DNA of 6,378 nucleotides from assembly GCF_006228105.1 (NCBI RefSeq), contig NZ_VDHH01000148.1; one strand, 5' to 3'. Under the pieces are notes generated by a model. It was given only the letters and a program-made list of their open reading frames with translations, ran no database searches and had not been told where the DNA came from. Every line of letters starts with the position of its first letter. The first letter of the stretch is position 1. Below are positions 1 to 6,070 of the stretch, one piece after another. The DNA is from Chelonobacter sp006228105 (GTDB taxonomy: Bacteria; Pseudomonadota; Gammaproteobacteria; Enterobacterales; Pasteurellaceae). The position numbers and the translations under genes are program-made.

Positions 1-81
1 TGCCTTATTTATTTGCAAAGCAAAAGAGTGGCGAAAAATAGTCTATAGCTCAAATTATAAACAAAGATCAACAGACCCTAA

Positions 82-329
82 TTATTGTGTTAAAAATGCC
101 GCCAACGGTTGGCGTTGCTGACCTTGTTGATCAAAATTATCAGCAGCCAAAAATCCGCTGCTTGGGTGTGTTGCAGGTAACACTCACAAATCGCCTCGCT
201 ATGCCGTGCATAATCAAGCCGTTCGATAATACAATCTTCCCCGCTTAACTGTGTAATATCCGGCATTGCGCCGCTAGTCATATTTTCCACCGCTGCTCCG
301 ATAGGCTGCTGAAATTGGTTATAACGCAT
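82..329 (-). pseudogene. GNAT-family acetyltransferase remnant with internal deletion
   Basis: The reading frame opens at an ATG at 329 preceded by a good ribosome binding site (AAGAGGA, about 7 bases upstream). Its first 60 or so residues (MRYNQFQQPIGAAVEN, then LSGEDCIIERLDYARHSEA) match the N-terminal signature of RimJ/RimL-like GNAT acetyltransferases, which begin with an NQ-x-QPIG motif followed by a C-x-(L/I)-E-x-L-D-x-x-RH strand. After residue D-F-W (about base 148) the frame reads nonsense and stops at 90-92. In the frame shifted by one base, the stretch from about 147 down to a stop at 82-84 reads AADNFDQQGQQRQPLAAFLT, which resembles the extreme C-terminus of the same family (WL-x-x-x-NFD-x-QG-x-QR). 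Full-length members are about 220 residues, so some 140 codons are missing, including the acetyl-CoA binding core. I infer an internal deletion with frameshift. The product should be inactive. Family assignment is from recalled motifs, not a search. Confidence 0.68.
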
Positions 330-373
330 AGCTTTTCCTCTTGAAAGTCTGCATCAACGAAGCCAGATAGGTA

Positions 374-382
374 AAGTGCGGT
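374..382 (+). repeat. DNA uptake signal sequence (USS), Hin type
   Basis: This is an exact copy of the 9-base core AAGTGCGGT, which competent Pasteurellaceae of the H. influenzae group take up preferentially. It sits in the weakly coding stretch between the catalase and the acetyltransferase remnant and is not part of a hairpin. Confidence 0.85.
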
Positions 383-530
383 TTGTCGTATGCTGGTGCC
401 AAATACGCTGATCCACAATCTCCGGCAAATCAGCAAGCGAAAGAATATAAGCAAGAGGTGGTATTGCTGATTCTATTGTTATCCACTTTGAATAAGCGGC
501 AACCACTTTAGAGCGGCTTAAACACGCTAT

Positions 531-564
531 AAAAAAACGGTCCAAATTTGCACTTGGACCGTTT
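531..564 (-). terminator. Rho-independent terminator of the catalase gene
   Basis: An 11-bp perfect inverted repeat (535-545 AAACGGTCCAA paired with 554-564) encloses an 8-base loop. Read on the minus strand, it starts 25 bases past the catalase stop codon and is followed by a run of seven T (complement of 531-537). This is a textbook intrinsic terminator for the catalase transcript. The loop and flank carry AAGTGC, the first six bases of the uptake core, but not the full core. Confidence 0.88.
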
Positions 565-588
565 GACTGAATTACAACCAATTTTTGA

Positions 589-2052
589 TTATAATCCTAA
601 TGCTTTTTTCACACCTGCGCCGTATGCAGGGTCGCATTTGGTGCAGTTGTCGATGTGGCGCTGTTTGATGAAGTCCGGCGCATCACCCATCGCACGTGCG
701 GTGTTGTCGAATAACACTTGTTGTTGTTCAGGTGTCATCAAACGGAACAGTTCACGTGGTTGGCTGAAGTAGTCGCTGTCATCTTCACGATAATCCCAGA
801 AATCCGCATCGCCGGTGATTTTCAATGGTGGTTCTTTGTATTGCGGTTGTTCTTGCCAGTAACCGAAGCTGTTCGGCTCATAGTGTGGTGCGCTGCCGTA
901 GTTGGCATCAACGCGGCCTTGACCGTCGCGGTGGTTGCTGTGTACTGGGCAACGTGGCTTGTTCACCGGAATTTGGGTGAAGTTCACGCCTAAACGGTAG
1001 CGTTGTGCGTCAGCATAGTTGAACAAACGGGCTTGTAACATACGGTCTGGTGATACGCTGATGCCTGGGACTAAGTTACTTGGTGCGAATGCAGATTGCT
1101 CCACGTCTAAGAAGAAGTTTTCCGGGTTGCGGTTCAATTCGAACTCACCCACTTCGATTAACGGATAATCCGCTTTCGGCCATACTTTGGTTAAGTCAAA
1201 CGGGTGGTAAGACACTTTTTCCGCATCGGCTTCCGGCATGATTTGTACGAACATCGTCCATTTCGGGAAGTCGCCGCGTTGAATCGCTTCATATAAGTCT
1301 TTTTGGTGACTTTCACGATCTTCACCAACTAATGCTTGTGCTTCTGCGTCAGTCAGATTTTTGATGCCTTGTTGGGTTCTGAAATGGAATTTTACCCAGA
1401 AACGCTCGTTATCGCTGTTGATAAAGCTGTAAGTGTGCGAACCGAAACCGTGCATATGGCGGTAGCTCGCCGGAATACCACGATCACTCATCACGATGGT
1501 AACTTGGTGGAAAGCTTCCGGTAACAAAGTCCAGAAATCCCAGTTGTTGGTAGCAGAACGCATATTGGTGCGTGGATCGCGTTTCACCGCTTTGTTTAAA
1601 TCCGGGAATTTACGTGGATCGCGTAAGAAGAATACCGGGGTGTTATTACCCACCATATCCCAGTTACCTTCTTCGGTGTAGAATTTCAGGGCGAAACCGC
1701 GAATATCGCGCTCGGCATCGGCGGCTCCGCGCTCACCGGCTACGGTGGTGAAACGGGCAAACATCTCGGTTTTTTTACCGATTTCGCTGAAGATTTTAGC
1801 GCGAGTGTATTGGGTGATGTCGTGAGTAACGGTGAACGTACCGAACGCACCGGAACCTTTGGCATGCATACGGCGCTCAGGAATCACTTCACGCACGAAA
1901 TTAGCTAATTTTTCATTTAACCATAAATCTTGTGCCAACAACGGGCCGCGCGGGCCGGCAGTCATGCTGTTTTGGTTGTCAACTACCGGAGCACCGCCAT
2001 TAGTGGTTAAATGGCTGTGCGCATAAGGGCATTTTTGATCTTCTTGACTCAT
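589..2052 (-). CDS. hktE: Haem catalase, clade 3 (small subunit), HktE/KatA-like
   Basis: A 487-residue catalase that disproportionates hydrogen peroxide to water and oxygen in the cytoplasm. The single domain spans about residues 25-480. Visible catalytic features are the distal His63 in RMHAKG, Asn136 in VGNNTPVFF, and the proximal haem ligand Tyr346 with Arg342 in RLFNYADAQRYRLG. The His-Asn and His-Tyr distances (73 and 283 residues) equal those of bovine liver catalase. The ASYRHMHGFGSHTY stretch (195-208) is where clade-3 enzymes bind NADPH. There is no extra C-terminal flavodoxin-like domain, so it is the small-subunit form. The start has a ribosome binding site AAAAGGA, 8 bases upstream. 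The gene appears monocistronic: its own promoter region lies at 2053-2256 and a terminator at 531-564. OxyR and FNR-like sites upstream suggest redox control. Nothing suggests it is inactive. The symbol follows H. influenzae; katA would serve equally. Confidence 0.97.
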   Translation of the reverse strand: MSQEDQKCPYAHSHLTTNGGAPVVDNQNSMTAGPRGPLLAQDLWLNEKLANFVREVIPERRMHAKGSGAFGTFTVTHDITQYTRAKIFSEIGKKTEMFARFTTVAGERGAADAERDIRGFALKFYTEEGNWDMVGNNTPVFFLRDPRKFPDLNKAVKRDPRTNMRSATNNWDFWTLLPEAFHQVTIVMSDRGIPASYRHMHGFGSHTYSFINSDNERFWVKFHFRTQQGIKNLTDAEAQALVGEDRESHQKDLYEAIQRGDFPKWTMFVQIMPEADAEKVSYHPFDLTKVWPKADYPLIEVGEFELNRNPENFFLDVEQSAFAPSNLVPGISVSPDRMLQARLFNYADAQRYRLGVNFTQIPVNKPRCPVHSNHRDGQGRVDANYGSAPHYEPNSFGYWQEQPQYKEPPLKITGDADFWDYREDDSDYFSQPRELFRLMTPEQQQVLFDNTARAMGDAPDFIKQRHIDNCTKCDPAYGAGVKKALGL

Positions 2053-2125
2053 TGTGTATATCCTTTTAAGTAAACGTTGTTAGGATTAAGTAGTACAGCA
2101 ACGCACTTTAGCAGTACGATTACCC

Positions 2126-2131
2126 AGTATA
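2126..2131 (-). promoter_or_regulatory. Candidate -10 box of the catalase promoter
   Basis: The minus strand reads TATACT here, five of six matches to the -10 consensus, preceded by TAC. This would place the transcript start near 2119 and give a leader of about 66 bases. No good -35 hexamer lies 16-18 bases upstream, which is expected of an activator-dependent promoter and fits the OxyR-like site just upstream. A competing weaker -10 (TATAAG, 2155-2160) cannot be excluded. Confidence 0.45.
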
Positions 2132-2146
2132 GTAGCAAGAAAGATC

Positions 2147-2183
2147 AAAATAATCTTATATGGATTTGATAGTGCAGGGCTAT
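2147..2183 (-). promoter_or_regulatory. Candidate OxyR binding site upstream of catalase
   Basis: Bases 2169-2183 read ATAG-N7-CTAT, matching all eight tetranucleotide bases of an OxyR half element, but not the central t and a of the consensus. At the required 7-base spacing toward the gene, 2147-2161 gives a weaker second element (five of eight). The 37-base site would be centred about 46 bases upstream of the predicted start, abutting the -35 region, which is the usual geometry for activation by OxyR. OxyR controls catalase genes in many gammaproteobacteria. Binding here is inferred from sequence only. Confidence 0.5.
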
Positions 2184-2186
2184 TGT

Positions 2187-2200
2187 TTGATTTAGATCAA
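2187..2200 (-). promoter_or_regulatory. FNR-type binding site upstream of catalase
   Basis: The 14-base sequence TTGAT-N4-ATCAA matches the FNR consensus at all ten defined positions. It is centred at 2193.5, about 74 bases upstream of the start predicted from the -10 at 2126-2131, or about 45 bases upstream if the alternative -10 at 2155-2160 is used. It lies three bases from the OxyR-like element. A CRP site fits worse, because the diagnostic GTGA is TTGA here. Confidence 0.62.
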
Positions 2201-2247
2201 TTTGCAAAAACTAACAAAAATGAGAGCTATTACAGTTTAAATTTTAA

Positions 2248-2292
2248 ACAAAATCGAAAGTGCGGTCAAATAACGCAGCCAAACCGCACTTT
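2248..2292 (-). terminator. Terminator of the 135-aa gene, built from an inverted USS pair
   Basis: Two exact uptake cores in opposite orientation (2258-2266 and 2283-2291) form a 10-bp perfect stem (2257-2266 with 2283-2292) with a 16-base loop. On the minus strand the stem begins 20 bases after the stop of the 135-residue gene and is followed by a T-rich stretch (CGATTTTGTTT). Closely spaced inverted uptake sequences acting as terminators are well known in H. influenzae. The same DNA thus serves uptake and transcription termination, and it separates this gene from the catalase promoter. Confidence 0.82.
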
Positions 2293-2312
2293 GCATAGCA
2301 TTTCACGCCATG

Positions 2313-2720
2313 TTATGCGTTCAGCCATTGCTGTACTAATTCATCATTAATTTCTTTGCGTGACCACAGACTACCGAATTCCGGTTCAGGAAATTTGCTG
2401 TGGTTGTAAGCGATTAATTTAACAAAATCAAAGGCAGCATGTGGATAATCATTGATGAGCAACAGCACAAAGTTGCCATCTTCTGACCAGCAGATTTGCA
2501 GTTTGCGCGCCGTCTCTTTTTCATCGACGGCACTGGTATTATAAATGTGTAGTGCATCGACAATCGGCATAGCTGCTTGGCGTGTGTCGAGGGCATAAAA
2601 ATAACCGGTTTCGCCGTCGTCTTCAAACATCACCGAAAGATAGTCGTGACGAGTCGAGGGAGAACCAAGTTGAGTTGCTTGCCCGATAATCAGTTGAGCT
2701 TCAAGGGTTAGATAGAACAT
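2313..2720 (-). CDS. Hypothetical protein, 135 aa, possibly DUF2251 family
   Basis: A 135-residue protein starting MFYLTLEAQLIIGQATQLGS with a clear ribosome binding site (GAGGAA, 5 bases before the ATG). It has no signal peptide, membrane segment or recognised catalytic motif. It is acidic, with alternating short beta-like stretches (YLSVMFEDDGETGYFYALD around 27-45, FVLLLINDYPHAAFDFVKLI around 84-103) and a charged helical C-terminus (RKEINDELVQQWL). It is probably a small soluble cytoplasmic protein. From memory it resembles the uncharacterised DUF2251 family, and a hypothetical gene at this place between eno and catalase is familiar from H. influenzae, but I cannot verify either. It sits 90 bases downstream of eno, behind the eno terminator, with almost no space for its own promoter, so it may be expressed by read-through. 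Function unknown. Confidence 0.85.
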   Translation of the reverse strand: MFYLTLEAQLIIGQATQLGSPSTRHDYLSVMFEDDGETGYFYALDTRQAAMPIVDALHIYNTSAVDEKETARKLQICWSEDGNFVLLLINDYPHAAFDFVKLIAYNHSKFPEPEFGSLWSRKEINDELVQQWLNA

Positions 2721-2752
2721 AGGTATTCCTCAATATCGCAGGTTTCGATCGT

Positions 2753-2788
2753 AAAAAAGGTTGTCTGAATCGCTTCAAACAACCTTTT
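2753..2788 (-). terminator. Rho-independent terminator of eno
   Basis: On the minus strand this forms a 10-bp stem (2755-2764 with 2779-2788), then a U-G wobble, four more pairs (TGAA/TTCA) and a GCGA loop of the stable GNRA type. It is followed by six T and begins 22 bases past the enolase stop. It is a strong intrinsic terminator. It lies only 32 bases before the start codon of the next gene. Confidence 0.9.
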
Positions 2789-2810
2789 CTTCATTCAGCT
2801 AAGGCAAGAA

Positions 2811-4112
2811 TTATGCTTGGCCTTTCACTTCTTTCAAACCGTTGAATGGGGCTTTCGCACCTAACGCTTCTTCGATACGGATCAATTGGTTGTATTTCGC
2901 CACACGATCAGAACGGCTCATGGAACCGGTTTTGATTTGACCTGCTGCCGTACCCACCGCTAAATCTGCGATAGTTGCATCTTCGGTTTCGCCTGAACGG
3001 TGAGAGATCACCGCAGTATAACCTGCATCTTTCGCCATTTTGATCGCTGCTAAAGTCTCGGTCAAAGAACCGATTTGGTTGAATTTGATCAAGATAGAGT
3101 TAGCGATACCTTTGTCGATCCCCTCTTTCAGGATTTTGGTGTTGGTTACGAACAGATCGTCACCGACCAATTGCACGCGGTCGCCCAATACTTTAGTTTG
3201 GTAAGCGAAGCCTTCCCAGTCAGATTCGTCTTGGCCGTCTTCGATAGAAACAATCGGATAGGCTTTGGTCAGCTCTTCTAAGTAGTGAGTGAACTCTTGA
3301 GAAGTGAAGGTTTTGCCTTCGCCTTTCATTTCATAGTTGCCGGTTTCTTTGTTGTAGAATTCGGAAGAGGCACAGTCCATCGCCAGAGTCACATCTTTAC
3401 CTAACACATAACCGGCTTTTTCCACTGCTTCTTTGATACACGCCAATGCGTCAGCGTTAGACGCCAAGTTAGGCGCGAAACCACCTTCGTCACCCACTGC
3501 TGTGTTCAAACCTTTGCCTTTCAATACTTTAGCCAAGTTGTGGAACACTTCCGCACCGATACGCAACGCTTCACGCAAGGTTTTGGCGCCAACCGGTTGG
3601 ATCATAAATTCTTGAATATCGACGTTGTTGTCAGCGTGTTCACCACCGTTGATGATGTTCATCATCGGTAACGGCATAGAGTAAACGCCTGGAGTACCGT
3701 TTAATTCAGCGATGTGAGCGTACAGTGGAAGACCTTTTGAGGCAGCCGCTGCTTTCGCATTCGCCAGAGAAACCGCCAGAATTGCATTGGCACCGAATTT
3801 TGATTTGTTTTCAGTACCATCCAAGTCGATCATAATTTGGTCGATTTCTGCTTGGTTGGTGGCATCTTTGCCGACAACTGCTGCGGCAATCGGTCTGTTC
3901 ACCGCTTCAACCGCTTTCAGCACGCCTTTACCCAAGAAACGGGATTTGTCGCCGTCACGCAGTTCCAACGCTTCGCGAGAACCGGTAGAAGCACCTGATG
4001 GCGCAGCCGCCAAACCGACGAAACCGCCTTCCAAATGCACTTCAGCTTCAACAGTCGGGTTTCCGCGAGAATCGATAATTTCACGACCAATTACTTTAAC
4101 AATTTTTGCCAT
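2811..4112 (-). CDS. eno: Enolase (2-phosphoglycerate dehydratase)
   Basis: A 433-residue enolase, one longer than that of E. coli, which converts 2-phosphoglycerate to phosphoenolpyruvate in glycolysis and gluconeogenesis. The N-terminal domain (about 1-135) carries the mobile loop PSGASTGSREALEL (38-51). The C-terminal barrel holds the general acid/base Glu209 (AVGDEGGFAPN), the magnesium ligands Asp246, Glu291 and Asp318, and the catalytic Lys343 inside the family signature LIKFNQIGSLTET (341-353). The substrate loop SHRSGETED (370-378) and Lys394 are also present. All key residues are intact. In many gammaproteobacteria enolase is also a partner of RNase E in the RNA degradosome. The start has AAGAGGA upstream. 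The pyrG-eno order is conserved in the group, but here a terminator and a candidate promoter separate the two, suggesting independent transcription. Confidence 0.99.
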   Translation of the reverse strand: MAKIVKVIGREIIDSRGNPTVEAEVHLEGGFVGLAAAPSGASTGSREALELRDGDKSRFLGKGVLKAVEAVNRPIAAAVVGKDATNQAEIDQIMIDLDGTENKSKFGANAILAVSLANAKAAAASKGLPLYAHIAELNGTPGVYSMPLPMMNIINGGEHADNNVDIQEFMIQPVGAKTLREALRIGAEVFHNLAKVLKGKGLNTAVGDEGGFAPNLASNADALACIKEAVEKAGYVLGKDVTLAMDCASSEFYNKETGNYEMKGEGKTFTSQEFTHYLEELTKAYPIVSIEDGQDESDWEGFAYQTKVLGDRVQLVGDDLFVTNTKILKEGIDKGIANSILIKFNQIGSLTETLAAIKMAKDAGYTAVISHRSGETEDATIADLAVGTAAGQIKTGSMSRSDRVAKYNQLIRIEEALGAKAPFNGLKEVKGQA

Positions 4113-4164
4113 TGTATTTTCCTCTTGTGATTAAATTGAAATCAGTACTAAAAATCTGTGCTAT

Positions 4165-4193
4165 ATACTAAAGCGATTTAATTTATTTGTCTT
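4165..4193 (-). promoter_or_regulatory. Candidate eno promoter
   Basis: On the minus strand AAGACA (4188-4193) and TAGTAT (4165-4170) are separated by exactly 17 bases, each matching four of six consensus bases. The -35 box begins directly after the T run of the pyrG terminator. The predicted start near 4158 gives a leader of about 46 bases. The position is persuasive; the individual boxes are only fair. Confidence 0.42.
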
Positions 4194-4195
4194 GT

Positions 4196-4225
4196 AAAAA
4201 GTGCAGGAATGTTGTTTCCTGCACT
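4196..4225 (-). terminator. Rho-independent terminator of pyrG
   Basis: A 10-bp perfect stem (4200-4209 AGTGCAGGAA with 4216-4225) encloses a 6-base loop. Read on the minus strand it begins 28 bases after the pyrG stop and ends in five T. In the plus direction it is followed by GAATTATTTTTTTATTTT, so it could also stop opposing transcripts. The left arm with its flank reads AAGTGCAGG, seven of nine matches to the uptake core. Confidence 0.85.
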
Positions 4226-4253
4226 GAATTATTTTTTTATTTTAACAAATATA

Positions 4254-5885
4254 TTACTTTTTCTGATGTTCTTTCGCAGCTTTAACAAATCCGCTAAATA
4301 ACGGGTGTCCGTCACGCGGGGTGGAGGTAAATTCCGGGTGGAATTGTGCCGCCACAAACCAAGGGTGATTTGGGATTTCGATGATTTCTACCAGTTTTTT
4401 ATCCGCCGACAAACCGCTGACTTTCAGACCGGCAGCCTCAATTTGCGGCAGCAGGTTGTTATTGACTTCATAACGATGGCGGTGGCGTTCTTCAATGGTT
4501 GCTGCGCCGTAGATTTCACGCGCTTGAGTGCCGTCGATCAAATGGCATTGTTGCGCACCCAACCGCATGGTGCCACCGAGATCTGACGTTTCGGTACGGG
4601 TTTCTAGTTTTCCTTCGGCGTCTTGCCATTCAGTAATTAAGCCGACCACCGGATACGGGGTGTTTTTGTCAAATTCGGTGGAGTTGGCGTTGCTTAAACG
4701 TGCTACGTTACGCGCATATTCGATTAAGGCGACCTGCATTCCCAAACAGATACCCAAATACGGAATATGGTTCTCGCGCGCATATTGGGCAGTCATGATT
4801 TTGCCTTCGACACCACGGTAGCCGAAGCCGCCCGGTACTAAAATACCGTCCAAGCCTTTCAGCAGATCCGTACCTTTGGATTCGATGTCTTGCGAGTCGA
4901 TATATTTGATATGCACGCTTAAACGGTTGCTTAAACCGGCGTGTTTCAAGGCTTCGTTCACCGATTTGTATGCGTCCGGCAGTTCGATATATTTGCCGAC
5001 CATGCCGATGGTGACATCGCCGTTGCTTGGGTTGCTTTCGCGATACAGCACTTGTTCCCATTCGCTTAAATCCGCTTCCGGGCAGTCAAAATGGAAGCGT
5101 TGGCAGATGTATTGATCCAAGCCTTGTGATTTCAACATTGCCGGAATCTGGTAAATCGAACTGACGTCTTTTAATGACACCACCGCTTTTTCCGGCACGT
5201 TACAGAACAGGGCGATTTTGGCGCGTTCGTTGGCCGGAATGCTGCGATCGGAACGGCAAATCAGAATATCCGGCTGAATCCCGATGGAGAGTAACTCCTT
5301 GACCGAGTGTTGGGTCGGTTTGGTTTTCAGTTCGCCGGCGGCGGCGATATACGGCACTAATGTCAGGTGCATAAATAAGGTGCGTTCACGCCCGACTTGC
5401 ACCGCTAATTGACGCAAGGCTTCCAAAAACGGCAGCGATTCGATATCGCCGACGGTTCCGCCCACTTCAACAATCGCTACATCATGATCCGCTGCACCGT
5501 CAATCACACGGGCTTTGATCTCGTTGGTAATATGCGGAATCACCTGAATGGTAGCGCCCAAATAGTCGCCACGACGCTCTTTGCGTAACACTTCGGAATA
5601 AATTTTACCGGTGGTGAAGTTATTACGTTTGGTCATTTTGGTGCGGATAAAGCGCTCATAATGCCCCAAATCCAGATCGGTTTCGGCGCCGTCTTGGGTC
5701 ACAAACACTTCACCGTGTTGAATCGGGCTCATTGTGCCGGGGTCAACGTTGATGTAGGGATCCAGTTTCATCATGGTCACGTTCAGACCACGCGCTTCTA
5801 AAATTGCTGCAAGTGATGCCGCTGCAATACCTTTACCGAGGGAAGATACCACACCGCCCGTCACAAAAATATAATTGGTCGCCAT
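4254..5885 (-). CDS. pyrG: CTP synthase (glutamine hydrolysing)
   Basis: A 543-residue CTP synthase (E. coli: 545) making CTP from UTP with ATP and glutamine, the last step of pyrimidine nucleotide synthesis. The N-terminal synthetase domain (about 1-266) starts with the nucleotide-binding loop TGGVVSSLGKGI (9-20, Lys18) and has the magnesium ligands Asp72 and Glu140 (VEVGGTVGDIES). The C-terminal class I glutamine amidotransferase domain (about 290-540) has the oxyanion loop PGGFGYRG (351-358), the nucleophile Cys380 in LGICLGMQ, and His516 and Glu518 in FHPEF. All are intact. The ATG at 5885 agrees with the family's conserved MATNYIFVTGGVVSSLGKG start, although its ribosome binding site is weak (CTGGAT). 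It is transcribed away from the yhhQ-like frame and ends at its own terminator before eno. Confidence 0.99.
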   Translation of the reverse strand: MATNYIFVTGGVVSSLGKGIAAASLAAILEARGLNVTMMKLDPYINVDPGTMSPIQHGEVFVTQDGAETDLDLGHYERFIRTKMTKRNNFTTGKIYSEVLRKERRGDYLGATIQVIPHITNEIKARVIDGAADHDVAIVEVGGTVGDIESLPFLEALRQLAVQVGRERTLFMHLTLVPYIAAAGELKTKPTQHSVKELLSIGIQPDILICRSDRSIPANERAKIALFCNVPEKAVVSLKDVSSIYQIPAMLKSQGLDQYICQRFHFDCPEADLSEWEQVLYRESNPSNGDVTIGMVGKYIELPDAYKSVNEALKHAGLSNRLSVHIKYIDSQDIESKGTDLLKGLDGILVPGGFGYRGVEGKIMTAQYARENHIPYLGICLGMQVALIEYARNVARLSNANSTEFDKNTPYPVVGLITEWQDAEGKLETRTETSDLGGTMRLGAQQCHLIDGTQAREIYGAATIEERHRHRYEVNNNLLPQIEAAGLKVSGLSADKKLVEIIEIPNHPWFVAAQFHPEFTSTPRDGHPLFSGFVKAAKEHQKK

Positions 5886-5932
5886 TTGAAATCCAGTTTG
5901 TATATGAAATGATGATGGAAAGAATAAAAAAT

Positions 5933-5963
5933 CTTATCAGGACGGGAGAATAGTCTATATCAA
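5933..5963 (-). promoter_or_regulatory. Weak candidate pyrG promoter
   Basis: On the minus strand TTGATA (5958-5963) matches five of six -35 bases and GATAAG (5933-5938) four of six -10 bases, but the 19-base spacing is longer than ideal. The start would fall near 5926, about 40 bases before the pyrG ATG. The -35 box shares its last base with the adjoining uptake sequence. Confidence 0.3.
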
Positions 5964-5971
5964 AGTGCGGT
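5963..5971 (+). repeat. DNA uptake signal sequence (USS), Hin type
   Basis: An exact AAGTGCGGT core in the 228-base divergent region between pyrG and the yhhQ-like frame. It is unpaired, unlike the copy pair at 2258-2291. The rest of the divergent region holds the two candidate promoters and the riboswitch; I see nothing else in it. Confidence 0.85.
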
Positions 5972-6052
5972 CGAACTCAATTGTTGATTGTGATATTTAA
6001 ATCGTGGTGAGGCTTGCGTTTTAAAGAAAAATCCGTATCATCACCGCTCTTT

Positions 6053-6058
6053 TATGAT
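6053..6058 (+). promoter_or_regulatory. Candidate -10 box for the riboswitch/yhhQ transcript
   Basis: TATGAT matches five of six -10 consensus bases. A start about 7 bases downstream (near 6065) would begin the transcript just before the first base of the riboswitch aptamer at 6071, a sensible arrangement for such a short leader. No convincing -35 hexamer is visible 16-18 bases upstream. Confidence 0.4.
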
Positions 6059-6070
6059 TTAATCGCAATA

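Larger units (their letters stand above)
354..581 (-). other. Unrecognised ORF between catalase and the GNAT remnant; coding status doubtful
   Basis: This open frame of 75 codons fills most of the gap between the catalase stop and the acetyltransferase remnant. Its first 17 or so codons lie in the catalase terminator hairpin (531-564), so the nominal start is not credible, and I see no convincing ribosome binding site for it. The remaining part (SRSKVVAAYSKWITIESAIP, then LAYILSLADLPEIVDQRIWH) has a protein-like composition, and the frame ends 24 bases before the acetyltransferase start. It could be the 3' remnant of a lost gene that once preceded the acetyltransferase, or a chance open frame. 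I recognise no family. An uptake sequence lies near its end (374-382), which is more typical of non-coding or neutral DNA. Confidence 0.22.

Noticed and set aside
12..24. Small hairpin TTTGC-AAA-GCAAA that could end the acetyltransferase transcript
   Set aside because: Only five base pairs with a three-base loop and no adjacent T run; too weak to call a terminator.
38..48. An 11-base sequence AATAGTCTATA repeated at 5949-5959
   Set aside because: The copies share nothing beyond the 11 bases and lie in unrelated AT-rich intergenic DNA; a chance repeat is the simplest explanation.
54..59. Exact TATAAT on the minus strand, a possible promoter for a gene beyond the left edge
   Set aside because: No acceptable -35 box lies 16-18 bases upstream and the gene it would serve is outside the window.
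697..705. ACGTGCGGT inside the catalase gene as a fifth uptake sequence
   Set aside because: One mismatch in the core and it lies in a conserved coding stretch; not counted.
718..993. Plus-strand open frame of 91 codons inside the catalase gene, and similar plus-strand frames within eno and pyrG
   Set aside because: They lie opposite conserved enzyme sequence, lack plausible ribosome binding sites and resemble no protein family; shadows of the real genes.
2187..2200. CRP site at the catalase promoter
   Set aside because: The half sites read TTGA and TCAA rather than GTGA and TCAC, which fits FNR fully and CRP only partly.
5061..5115. Possible overlapping genes within pyrG (frames around 4708-5115 on both strands)
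   Set aside because: The pyrG frame here is fully conserved in sequence and the alternative frames have low-complexity, arginine-rich or random-looking products.
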